NCBI GenBank assembly: GCA_910577645.1 | Contig: CAJTOL010000006.1 | Span: 80,505-144,504, forward strand | Length of the DNA: 64,000 nt | Reading direction: 5' to 3' | From: an uncultured Lachnospiraceae bacterium | Lineage (GTDB): Bacteria > Bacillota > Clostridia > Lachnospirales > Lachnospiraceae | Shown here: positions 8,558-16,190 of the stretch, in pieces | Numbering within the stretch: the stretch's first letter is position 1 | Layout: every line of letters begins with the position of its first letter | Notes under the pieces: model-generated | The model's database searches: none | Told to the model about the DNA's origin: nothing | Seen by the model: the letters and a program-made list of their open reading frames with translations, nothing else | Made by a program: the position numbers and the translations under genes

Positions 8558-8865
8558 GGGTGTTCCTCCTTTTTTTGTGTTGATGGCGAAGTGCGGGATG
8601 TGGGGCGGGAGCCTCTTTGACTTGGGGCGCGGGGCGAGAGCTCTCTTCCGCTTCGCTCCAGTTCTCTCACGGGCTTCGCCCTATGAAAAAAACCGAATAA
8701 ATAGCTGCTTATGCGCCAGCACAACGCCGCTTTTTATTCGGCTTTTTTCGCACTGCTCATTGCTTTCGTGGACATTATACCATGTCTGCTGCAGGGGCGG
8801 CTAGTCTTGAGTGAAAAATTTGCAGCTACATGAATTTTGTGCCGAAAACCCTCAAGAATCTTAAG
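8558..8865. other. intergenic region with a long hairpin
   Basis: No gene is supported between the YigZ gene and the PBP promoter, which diverge. A G+C-rich stretch (8590-8690) is followed by CCGAATAAA (8693-8701) paired with TTTATTCGG (8733-8741), flanked by A and T runs, forming a terminator-like hairpin (8686-8748) with a 31-base loop. It does not lie at the 3' end of either neighbour, so it may be a leftover of a lost gene or element. Confidence 0.45.
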
Positions 8866-8894
8866 TTGAATTAATCCGGATATTTTGCTATAAT
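8866..8894 (+). promoter_or_regulatory. sigma-A promoter of the PBP gene
   Basis: TTGAAT (8866-8871), a 17-base spacer and a perfect TATAAT (8889-8894). The gene's AAAGGAGG site follows at 8903-8910. Confidence 0.8.
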
Positions 8895-8916
8895 GTACCA
8901 GTAAAGGAGGATTTCC

Positions 8917-11628
8917 ATGAACTCGAACAATTACGGCAGAAAGGCCACGGAGCGTAATCTGAAGGCTGTCCATGCCAAGTCTCAAAAATATATGACCCGG
9001 TTTTCCCAGATGATTTTCCGGCTGCTGTTTATTTTCTGTGCAGTGGTGATCGTTACCGGCGTCAGCGCAGGCTTTGGTATGGTAAAGGGCATTATTGACA
9101 ATGCCCCGGAGATTGATCCCAACAGCTTCGGTCCCAGCGGCTTTGCCACCAAAGTGTATGACAGCGCAGGTAATCTGACTGATACTCTGGTTATGGAAGG
9201 TTCCAACCGAGAGGCGGCCACCTACGAAGAGCTTCCCCAGGATCTAATTGATGCCTTCGTTGCCATTGAGGATTCCCGTTTCTGGGAACATGACGGAATT
9301 GATATCCGTTCCATTATGCGTGCCGCAGTAGGCGTGCTTACAAACGATAACCGAGGCGGCGGTTCTACCCTGACCCAGCAGCTTATTAAAAATAATGTCT
9401 TTAAAGGCGGCAATGAGTCTACCTTTGCCGCAAAGCTGGAGAGAAAGTTTCAGGAGCAGTATCTGGCAGTCCAGCTTGAAAAGGCCCTGGATCCGGACAA
9501 GACCAAAGCGAAACAAAAGATTATTACCGATTATCTCAATACCATAAACTTAGGCAGCAATACTCTTGGAGTTAAAGTTGCCGCCAGAAGGTACTTTGAC
9601 AAGGATGTATCGGATCTGACTCTGTCCGAATGTACGGTTATTGCCGGCATTACCCAGAAACCAACCTATTACAATCCTATTACCAATCCGGAAAACAACG
9701 CAGAAAAGCGTAAAATTATCCTTCAGTACATGAAGGATCAGGGCTATATTACGGAAGACGAACAGAATGAGGCTCTGTCTGACAATGTATACGAGCGCAT
9801 CCAGCAGAACAACAACCTGGTGGTTGCCAATAAGGAAAGTACCATGTACAGCTATTTTACAGATGAGCTGACGGAACAGGTGCAGGAAACCCTGATGAAA
9901 AAACTGGGCTACAGCGAGAGCCAGGCCTACAATCTGCTTTACGGCGGCGGCCTTACTATCTTTACTACCCAGGATCCGGCTATCCAGGCCATAGTTGACG
10001 AGGAAGTCAACAATCCGGCCAACTATACGTCAGCCAAATATTCTGTAGAATACCGGCTTTCCGTCACCCATACAAATGGGGAGACAGAGCACTATTCAGA
10101 GGAAAATTTAAAGAAATACCACCGGGAGATACTCCGGGACAATTATACCGGCCTGTACTCCAGTGAGGAATCGGCCGCCAATGACATAGAGGCTTTCAAA
10201 GCTTATATCCTCCAGGAGGGGGACGAGATTATCGGCGAGAGGATGCAGACTACTCTCCAGCCCCAGACCTCTTTTGTTATTATGGATCAGGCTACCGGCC
10301 AGGTAAAGGCCATCAGCGGCGGCCGGGGAGAAAAAACTGCCAGCCTTACCTTAAACAGAGCTACTAATACTCTGCGCCAGCCTGGTTCTACTTTTAAGGT
10401 GCTCACCGCCTTCGCCCCGGCTCTGGACGCCTGCGGAGCCACTCTGGGTACGGTTTACTATGATACTCCTTACACCATTGGCACCAAGACTTTTAAAAAC
10501 TGGTACAGCCAGGGCAAATATCAGGGATATTCCAATATTCGTGGCGGCATTATATTCTCCATGAATATTGTAGCGGTTCGTTGTCTGGTAGAGACCGTTA
10601 CTCCCCAGTTAGGCATTGAATATGCCCAAAATCTTGGGATCACCTCCCTGACCTCTAATGATTACAATCCGGCAACCGCTTTGGGAGGGCTTACACATGG
10701 AGTTTCCAATTTAGAGCTTACTGCCGCCTATGCGGCCATTGCCAATGGAGGGGTTTACACAGAGCCTGTGTTCTTTACCAAAATTTTAGACCATACCGGC
10801 AAAGTTCTCCTGGATAATACTCCGGAGACCCATCGGGCCTTAAAAGATTCTACTGCCTTTTTATTAACCGACGCCATGGCGGATTCTGTACGGGCTGTCA
10901 GCAGCTTTGCCAGAGCCGGGGCTGCCATTTCTTCCACCAGTACCCGTGCAAGGCTTTCCGGCATGTCGGTTGCCGGAAAGAGCGGCACCACATCCTCCAA
11001 TAATGATATCTGGTTTGTAGGTTATACTCCTTACTACACTGCCGGCATCTGGGCAGGATGCGACAACAATCAGTCCTTAAGCAGCAATGGAGGCACCAGC
11101 TTCCACAAGGATATTTGGCGTAAAATTATGGAACGGGTTCATGAGGGGCTGTCAGATCCCGGCTTTGCGGTTCCGGAAAGTGTGGAAACTGCCCAAATCT
11201 GCCGTAAGTCCGGCAAGCTTGCCGTAAGCGGTGTCTGCACCAGTGATCCCAGAGGCAATGCAGTTTACACAGAGTATTTCGCCAAAGGAACGGTTCCTAC
11301 TGAGGTCTGCGATAAGCATATCGTGGTGACCGTATGCTCTGCCACTGGCAGAAAGCCTACAGAATTCTGCCCGGAAAGACGTTCCCGGGTATGTATGGCT
11401 CTTCCCCAGGATGAGGAAGGGAGCACAGATGATTCTGCTTTTGGAATTCCCGGCTACTGTAACGTTCACACCGGTGTATCTGTAATTCTGCCTCCTGTTA
11501 ATCCTGACGGCTCCGCCCCACCTGCAGAATCCTCTGAATCTGTAGTAACGCCTATTGGTCCCGGATATGTTCAGACCAATCCGGTAATTATCGGCACTAT
11601 GCCCTCTGAATATGGGCCTGGCGTATAA
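8917..11628 (+). CDS. class A penicillin-binding protein (PBP1A type)
   Basis: A bifunctional peptidoglycan synthase, 903 residues, anchored in the membrane by one helix (about 31-56) after a basic cytoplasmic tail. The glycosyltransferase (GT51) domain has the catalytic Glu in AIEDSRFWEHDG (about 116-125) and GGSTLTQQL (148-156). The transpeptidase domain has STFK (about 492, active Ser), SMN (about 548) and KSGTT (about 688). The C-terminus has several Cys residues and a Pro/Ser-rich tail. It has its own promoter and terminator, so it is probably monocistronic. Confidence 0.96.
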   Translation: MNSNNYGRKATERNLKAVHAKSQKYMTRFSQMIFRLLFIFCAVVIVTGVSAGFGMVKGIIDNAPEIDPNSFGPSGFATKVYDSAGNLTDTLVMEGSNREAATYEELPQDLIDAFVAIEDSRFWEHDGIDIRSIMRAAVGVLTNDNRGGGSTLTQQLIKNNVFKGGNESTFAAKLERKFQEQYLAVQLEKALDPDKTKAKQKIITDYLNTINLGSNTLGVKVAARRYFDKDVSDLTLSECTVIAGITQKPTYYNPITNPENNAEKRKIILQYMKDQGYITEDEQNEALSDNVYERIQQNNNLVVANKESTMYSYFTDELTEQVQETLMKKLGYSESQAYNLLYGGGLTIFTTQDPAIQAIVDEEVNNPANYTSAKYSVEYRLSVTHTNGETEHYSEENLKKYHREILRDNYTGLYSSEESAANDIEAFKAYILQEGDEIIGERMQTTLQPQTSFVIMDQATGQVKAISGGRGEKTASLTLNRATNTLRQPGSTFKVLTAFAPALDACGATLGTVYYDTPYTIGTKTFKNWYSQGKYQGYSNIRGGIIFSMNIVAVRCLVETVTPQLGIEYAQNLGITSLTSNDYNPATALGGLTHGVSNLELTAAYAAIANGGVYTEPVFFTKILDHTGKVLLDNTPETHRALKDSTAFLLTDAMADSVRAVSSFARAGAAISSTSTRARLSGMSVAGKSGTTSSNNDIWFVGYTPYYTAGIWAGCDNNQSLSSNGGTSFHKDIWRKIMERVHEGLSDPGFAVPESVETAQICRKSGKLAVSGVCTSDPRGNAVYTEYFAKGTVPTEVCDKHIVVTVCSATGRKPTEFCPERRSRVCMALPQDEEGSTDDSAFGIPGYCNVHTGVSVILPPVNPDGSAPPAESSESVVTPIGPGYVQTNPVIIGTMPSEYGPGV

Positions 11629-11661
11629 GATTTTCAGCCAATTTATAAAAAGAATTTTGCA

Positions 11662-11714
11662 AAATCCCCCTGTGTCAGGTAAAAGAATTTCACTTGACAC
11701 AGGGGGATTTCTAT
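11662..11714 (+). terminator. intrinsic terminator of the PBP gene
   Basis: 16-base arms (11662-11677 and 11695-11710) pair perfectly through CCCCCTGTGTCA, followed by TTTCTATTTT. It also faces the convergent spoVAE end. Confidence 0.9.
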
Positions 11715-11754
11715 TTTAGGAAGTATCCCTTGGGTTTTCTACCCTCTGTTTTTT

Positions 11755-12108
11755 CTATTTCATCTTAGAACTGAATATGAGGGAACCTAAATATCCAAAT
11801 ACCATGGCTCCGCAAATCCCGGCAGCGCTGGCAGTCAGCCCGCCGTTAAAGATTCCCAGCAGGCCATCTGTTTCAATCCCCTCTTTCACTCCTTTCCAAA
11901 GTGTATTTCCAAATCCTAAAAGGGGCACTCCCGCCCCCTGGCCTGCCCAATCTAAAAATGGCTGATACACGCCTAAAAACCCGAGAACCGTTCCGGTAAC
12001 CACCAGCATTACCATAATGCGGCCAGGCATCAGTTTTGTCTTATCCATCAAAATCTGTACCAAAGCACAGATGGCGCCTCCTACTAAAAATGCTTTTATA
12101 TAATCCAT
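11755..12108 (-). CDS. spoVAE: stage V sporulation protein AE
   Basis: SpoVAE (AEb type) is part of the SpoVA channel that moves dipicolinate into the forespore and releases it at germination. The 117-residue protein is almost wholly hydrophobic, with several membrane helices and the family features AFLVGGAICALVQILMDKTKL and a GLLGIFNGGLTASAAGI stretch. It starts 25 bases after the spoVAD stop and is co-transcribed with it. Confidence 0.92.
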   Translation of the reverse strand: MDYIKAFLVGGAICALVQILMDKTKLMPGRIMVMLVVTGTVLGFLGVYQPFLDWAGQGAGVPLLGFGNTLWKGVKEGIETDGLLGIFNGGLTASAAGICGAMVFGYLGSLIFSSKMK

Positions 12109-12133
12109 TGCAACACTCTTCCTTTCTTAGATT

Positions 12134-13171
12134 TTATGGCCTGTGCTCAATGACAACGCCATGGGCAATTCCGGGAACACTCTGTCCTTCATTAAAACTT
12201 ACTGTGGAAAGCAGGGCTCCTGTGGGGACAAAAAGAACCCTTTTCCAAATTCCCTGACGGATCCGGGGCAAAATATAGGAGCAGAAGGTTACAGCCGAAC
12301 AGCCGCATCCGCTTCCACCTGCGTGAGTGTCCTGACTCTTTGGATCAAAGATCTCTATTCCGCAGTCCATATGGATCTCCGTCAAGTTATGTCCTTTTTC
12401 CTTCATAAAGTCTAAAAGGATAGTTCGCCCTACTGTTCCCAAATCCCCGGTAATAATCTTGTCATACCAGGTTTCCTCTACCCCAAAATCCTCAAAGTTC
12501 TGAATAATGGTGGAAAAGGCGGCAGGCGCCATGGCCGCTCCCATATTCATAGAATCCTTAATGCCCAAATCTACGATCTTTCCGGTGGTAACCCCGGTAA
12601 TCATGGCATGGCCCAAATCGGTTTTGTTCTTTTTCTCCATTTTGTCAGCAGACTCCAGCACCACTGCCCCGCACCCGGTTACCGTCCAGGTGGCGGAATA
12701 GGGCCTTTGGTTTCCATATCCTAAGGGAAACCGAAACTGCTTTTCTGCTGTGGCAAAATGGCTGGAAGCCACGGAAACCACCCGGTCAGCATATCCTGCT
12801 CCCACCAGCATGGCTCCAAGCCCCATGGCTTCCCCCATGGTAGAGCAAGCCCCATACAGGCCGAATAAGGGAATATTCAATTCCATTACGCCAAAAGATG
12901 TGGCAATCAACTGCCCCAGCAAATCGCCGCCTAAGAGATAGCGGATGTCTGTATTTTCCAGTCCGCCTTTTGACAGTGCCAGCTTTACGGCCTCCTTCTG
13001 CATCTGGCTCTCTGCTTCCTCCCAGTTGTTTTTCCCCCATTTATCATCCTGCTCCACCCTGTCAAAAAGATGTCCGATAGGTCCTTCTCCTTCTTTCCTT
13101 CCCACAACGGATCCTTCGCTTACAATCAGCGGCGGATGCTCGAATCGTATGCTTGCCTTTCCTGCTTGCAT
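12134..13171 (-). CDS. spoVAD: stage V sporulation protein AD
   Basis: SpoVAD is the thiolase-fold subunit of the SpoVA complex and binds dipicolinic acid. The reading frame extends further upstream, but the start is placed at 13171 because an AAAGGAGAAG site lies directly before it and the protein then begins MQAGKASIRFEHPPLIVSEGSVVG as in the family. This gives 345 residues, near the usual length. Thiolase-like features include LFGLYGACSTMGEAMGLG and the C-terminal DTHAGGSGCGCSA. The usual upstream partner spoVAC is absent here. Confidence 0.93.
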   Translation of the reverse strand: MQAGKASIRFEHPPLIVSEGSVVGRKEGEGPIGHLFDRVEQDDKWGKNNWEEAESQMQKEAVKLALSKGGLENTDIRYLLGGDLLGQLIATSFGVMELNIPLFGLYGACSTMGEAMGLGAMLVGAGYADRVVSVASSHFATAEKQFRFPLGYGNQRPYSATWTVTGCGAVVLESADKMEKKNKTDLGHAMITGVTTGKIVDLGIKDSMNMGAAMAPAAFSTIIQNFEDFGVEETWYDKIITGDLGTVGRTILLDFMKEKGHNLTEIHMDCGIEIFDPKSQDTHAGGSGCGCSAVTFCSYILPRIRQGIWKRVLFVPTGALLSTVSFNEGQSVPGIAHGVVIEHRP

Positions 13172-13213
13172 GTGCTTCTCCTTTCTAACTTTTCTTAAAA
13201 TCGTCTGTTTTGT

Positions 13214-13243
13214 TAGTATGGCTGGTTTAAAATCTGGTATGCA
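13214..13243 (-). promoter_or_regulatory. sigma-G (forespore) promoter of spoVAD-spoVAE
   Basis: On the minus strand TGCATA (13243-13238), a 17-base spacer and CATACTA (13220-13214) match the sigma-G consensus known from Bacillus (TGMATA, CATAMTA). Predicted start is about 36 bases before the spoVAD ATG. Confidence 0.75.
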
Positions 13244-13419
13244 TTGGAAGGGCTGATTACCAATTCTCATCTCGTGGAAGTCCATGTTATTCATTGGCAG
13301 AATTGATTTTCTGCCGTATTTCTCCAACAAGTTGATAGACCGTTGTGCAAGAACACGAGGCATTTGGGAGGGGTAAACTGCTAATTTCTCTCCAATTCGA
13401 CAAATCAGTGTGCAACAAT

Positions 13420-13590
13420 CAAATATCGCTGCTGTTCCAGAATGTAGAGGTCATAAAAATCCCTCATGCGGGTGTTTGTTATGGTTCGGGCAATCATTGT
13501 TTCCAGATTTTCCGCAAGTACGGTTTCCAGATTGTACGCCCAAATATCAATGGATCGTTCCTCCCTCCGCAGATGGGGTAAACTCTCCGG
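13420..13590 (-). pseudogene. remnant of an AbiEii/AbiGii-type toxin gene
   Basis: Reading the minus strand from about 13575 to 13420 gives DIWAYNLETVLAENLETM and then NTRMRDFYDLYIL, which is the C-terminal core of AbiEii/AbiGii nucleotidyltransferase toxins (YNLETVLAEKLET, NTRMRDFYDIYIL). There is a stop shortly upstream and no N-terminal nucleotidyltransferase motif or partner antitoxin nearby. It is a decayed fragment of a type IV toxin-antitoxin (abortive infection) system. Confidence 0.75.
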
Positions 13591-13656
13591 TCAGGAGAGC
13601 TCAGTCACTTCTCAATCTATAATTTTTCATTCGTAAATCTGCTATTTCCTCTGTAT

Positions 13657-13800
13657 AGAAAAAGGCCGATGCACAATTTTAGTGCAACAGCCTCATTGTT
13701 TGGATAGCCATGCTCTGGCCCATTACCCGCTCATTTTCTCAATTCACGCATAGCTTTCTTCTAACACTTAAATAAATTTTGTGACATCCCCTAAACCGGA
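13657..13800 (-). other. hairpin and possible insertion-element end
   Basis: Directly after the purH-like stop the minus strand reads GGGGATGTCACAAAATTTA, like the ends of the repeats at 25.3, 51.3 and 55.1 kb. About 90 bases further, TTGCAC pairs with GTGCAT inside a GGC/GCC hairpin followed by TTTTTC (13657-13692), terminator-like. No intact gene lies here. It is read as a degraded mobile-element end joined to the AbiEii remnant. Confidence 0.4.
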
Positions 13801-14979
13801 TTAATGATGGAACAGTCGAATACCGGTAAAAGCCATTGCCATACCGTATTTATTGCAGACTTCGATTACATTGTCATCCCTTACGGATCCTCCGGGCTGG
13901 GCTACATATTTTACGCCGCTCTTAAAGGCTCTGTCTATGTTGTCGCCAAAGGGGAAGAATGCGTCGGATCCCAATGCCACATCCTGCATCTGATCCAGCC
14001 AGGCCCGTTTTTCTTCCTTGGTAAATACCGGAGGCTTTACTTTAAAAATGCTCTCCCATCTGCCGTCTGCCAAAACATCCATGTATTCATCGCCAATATA
14101 AACATCTATGGCATTGTCCCGATCTGCACGGCGAATATTGTCTACAAAGGAAAGATTTAATACCTGGGGAGCCTGGCGTAAGAACCAGTTATCCGCTTTC
14201 TGGCCTGCCAGTCTGGTACAGTGTACTCTGGACTGCTGGCCTGCGCCGATACCGATAGCCTGGCCGCCCTTTGCATAGCAGACAGAATTAGACTGGGTGT
14301 ATTTTAAAGTAATTAAGGAAATCATCAGATCCACCTTGGCTTCATAAGGGATTTCTTTGTTTTCCGTTACTACGTTGGCTAAAAGCTCTGTATTAATCGC
14401 CAGCTCATTTCTGCCCTGCTCAAATACAATGCCAAACACCTGCTTGCGCTCAACAGGCTCCGGAACATACTCCGGATCAATCTGAATTACGTTGTAATTG
14501 CCATTCTTTTTGGATTTTAAAATTTCCAAGGCCTCGGGTTCATAACCGGGAGCGATTACTCCGTCTGATACTTCCCTTTTAATAATTTTTGCAGTGTCTG
14601 CGTCGCAGACATCAGAAAGGGAAATAAAATCACCGAAAGAAGACATCCTGTCCGCCCCTCTGGCTCTTGCATAGGCGCAGGCTAAGGGAGACAATTCCCC
14701 CATATCGTCAACCCAGTAAATTTTTGCCAGGGTCTCCGTAAGAGGAAGGCCCACTGCCGCTCCTGCCGGGGAAACGTGTTTAAAAGACGCAGCAGCAGGA
14801 AGGCCTGTTGCCTCCTTTAATTCCTTTACCAGCTGCCAGCCGTTGAAAGCATCCATAAAGTTGATGTACCCGGGCTTTCCGCTGAGTACGGTAATGGGAA
14901 GTTCCTTCCCTTCATTCATGAAAATACGGGACGGCTTCTGATTGGGATTGCAGCCGTACTTTAACTGTAATTCGTTCAT
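13801..14979 (-). CDS. stand-alone AICAR formyltransferase (PurH C-terminal type)
   Basis: Transfers the formyl group of 10-formyl-tetrahydrofolate to AICAR, the penultimate step of purine synthesis. It matches the transformylase half of PurH only: KYGCNPNQKPS near the start, SFKHVSPAGAAVG (about 75-87), KYTQSNSVCYAKGGQAIGIGAGQQSRVHCTRLA (about 230-262) and VAQPGGSVRDDNVIEVCNKYG at the end. The N-terminal IMP cyclohydrolase domain is missing and is supplied by the PurO-like gene just upstream. The start at 14979 follows an AAGGAGAAAAAG site. Confidence 0.92.
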   Translation of the reverse strand: MNELQLKYGCNPNQKPSRIFMNEGKELPITVLSGKPGYINFMDAFNGWQLVKELKEATGLPAAASFKHVSPAGAAVGLPLTETLAKIYWVDDMGELSPLACAYARARGADRMSSFGDFISLSDVCDADTAKIIKREVSDGVIAPGYEPEALEILKSKKNGNYNVIQIDPEYVPEPVERKQVFGIVFEQGRNELAINTELLANVVTENKEIPYEAKVDLMISLITLKYTQSNSVCYAKGGQAIGIGAGQQSRVHCTRLAGQKADNWFLRQAPQVLNLSFVDNIRRADRDNAIDVYIGDEYMDVLADGRWESIFKVKPPVFTKEEKRAWLDQMQDVALGSDAFFPFGDNIDRAFKSGVKYVAQPGGSVRDDNVIEVCNKYGMAMAFTGIRLFHH

Positions 14980-15026
14980 CTTTTTCTCCTTTTCTCTTCC
15001 AGCCCAGCTCAAAGATGGCAGGGGAT

Positions 15027-15740
15027 TTACTGGTTCTTATTGACAATTTTAGTCTCATAGGTTCCGGAAGCAATATCAATGTAGCGTACAAACAGGGATA
15101 CCTTGTTATCCTGGTTTAAATTGTTCCACAAAAGATCTGTAAACTCCTGGATATCATTGGGAATCGCCACCAGTTTCGGTTCTCCTTCAAAGCTGGGCAG
15201 GGGATTTCCGTCATGCATATAGGTATGGATAAACCGGCCCTCTCCGGCTGCGGGAGTCTCATAGGCAAAGGTATACCGGTTGCAGGAACAGGGGTTTCCG
15301 TTATTGCTTTTTAAAACAGACATGGCGTAATGATATTTACCCCCCTCAATGTGCATAATCCCGGAAATGCGCGGAGTATAATTAGGCCCGTCCGGCTCAA
15401 ACTCCCTGGTACGCAGAGACTGCTCAAAGGTCAGCTGCCGGTCCATTCCTTCATAAATCGTATCTGTTTGATCGCCGTTGGTCACAATGGTCTTGTTTCC
15501 CAATACCCGAACCGGGGCATAAATAATCAGGCTGGGATCCGTCAGCTTGGAGGGGTCAAATGCCTGGGTGCGAATCCCCTCTCCTTCTTCCACAAATATC
15601 CTGTTGCGGCTGTTCTCGCTTCTTCCCATAATGAAATAAGCGGCAACTGCTTTGGTTCCATCCTCTGACTCTCCAAGAATAATGCCTCTTCCCGGGTAAG
15701 AATTGTTCCTTAGTTCCTCTGATAATGATAACATCTCCAT
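15027..15740 (-). CDS. PurO-type IMP cyclohydrolase
   Basis: A 237-residue protein of the IMP cyclohydrolase family first known from archaea (PurO), which closes FAICAR to IMP. Visible features are NSYPGRGIILG near the start, YFIMGRSENSRNR (about 34-46) and PNYTPRISG (about 126-134). The start at 15740 is set by an AGGAGG site; the open frame further upstream is leader RNA. With the transformylase downstream it replaces bifunctional PurH. Expression is controlled by the ZTP riboswitch in its leader. Confidence 0.9.
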   Translation of the reverse strand: MEMLSLSEELRNNSYPGRGIILGESEDGTKAVAAYFIMGRSENSRNRIFVEEGEGIRTQAFDPSKLTDPSLIIYAPVRVLGNKTIVTNGDQTDTIYEGMDRQLTFEQSLRTREFEPDGPNYTPRISGIMHIEGGKYHYAMSVLKSNNGNPCSCNRYTFAYETPAAGEGRFIHTYMHDGNPLPSFEGEPKLVAIPNDIQEFTDLLWNNLNQDNKVSLFVRYIDIASGTYETKIVNKNQ

Positions 15741-15847
15741 CACTTTTCCTCCTGATTTTCCATGCGGGAATAAATTTTTACAACTCACTGAACCTTCCCA
15801 AAGGGCTTTTATTTTGCAGGGAAGTTCAGAGAACTTTTCTGTAAGAT

Positions 15848-15885
15848 AAAAAAAGCCTGGGTACCTCAAAAAGAAGCGCCCAGGC
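15848..15885 (-). terminator. terminator of the ZTP riboswitch expression platform
   Basis: On the minus strand GCCTGGGC (15885-15878) pairs with CCCAGGC (15861-15855), followed by seven T. The 5' strand of this hairpin is the conserved CCGCCTGGGC of the aptamer, so aptamer and terminator exclude each other. Ligand binding should prevent termination, giving an ON switch. Confidence 0.85.
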
Positions 15886-15952
15886 GGTCGGCTCAATATA
15901 AACGTGCTCCCCGTGGTTTTCCCACTCATTCCGCCAGTTGCACGTCCTGAAT
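15876..15952 (-). promoter_or_regulatory. ZTP (pfl) riboswitch
   Basis: The minus strand carries the conserved ZTP/pfl elements in order: GTGCAACTGGCGGAA, GTGGGAAAACCACGGGGAGC, a variable linker, and GCCGACCGCCTGGGC. ZTP riboswitches sense 5-aminoimidazole-4-carboxamide ribotides (ZMP/ZTP), which build up when 10-formyl-tetrahydrofolate is short. The genes below it use exactly that folate and make IMP from ZMP, so the control fits. The transcript start is predicted at about 15949, close to the aptamer's 5' edge. Confidence 0.93.
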
Positions 15953-15954
15953 CC

Positions 15955-15983
15955 ATCATAACGGATTCTTTTAAAGATTGCAA
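15955..15983 (-). promoter_or_regulatory. promoter of the ZTP riboswitch transcript
   Basis: TTGCAA (15983-15978), a 17-base spacer and TATGAT (15960-15955) on the minus strand, a few bases before the aptamer. Confidence 0.7.
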
Positions 15984-16060
15984 GTGTTTTTCTAAGTTTT
16001 TCCAGGTAGTTTTTTCAAGTAAACTTCAAGGCAATTTGGATTGAACATTTTGAATGTTTA

Positions 16061-16190
16061 TGTTAATATAACGAAGACATTAGGTCCTGCCACCCAGATG
16101 GCGGCGGATGCAGTGGAATGGCGGATGGATAATTACTGAACAGCGCTGCAGGAAGCCGCCGCTTCTGATATATTCCGGGAGTCTGATCCT
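16061..16190 (+). pseudogene. decayed 5' part of the chemoreceptor gene
   Basis: The chemoreceptor frame continues upstream of its ATG. It reads AADAVEWRMDNY, a TGA stop (16136-16138), then TALQEAAASDIFRESDP, which is normal dCache sensor sequence. Before that, no signal anchor or start can be found in frame. The first transmembrane helix and the beginning of the sensor domain have been lost, and the rest is interrupted by the stop. Confidence 0.7.

Noticed and set aside
8512..8724. Minus-strand open frame of 70 codons in the G+C-rich stretch
   Set aside because: It overlaps the YigZ start in another frame, is Arg/Ser/Pro-rich low-complexity, and has no ribosome binding site.
13172..13363. 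Longer spoVAD start with 64 extra residues
   Set aside because: The extra part covers the sigma-G promoter, lacks a ribosome binding site, and does not resemble the family N-terminus.
15741..15983. Longer purO start with 81 extra residues
   Set aside because: That stretch is the ZTP riboswitch and leader; the AGGAGG-preceded ATG at 15740 gives the family N-terminus.
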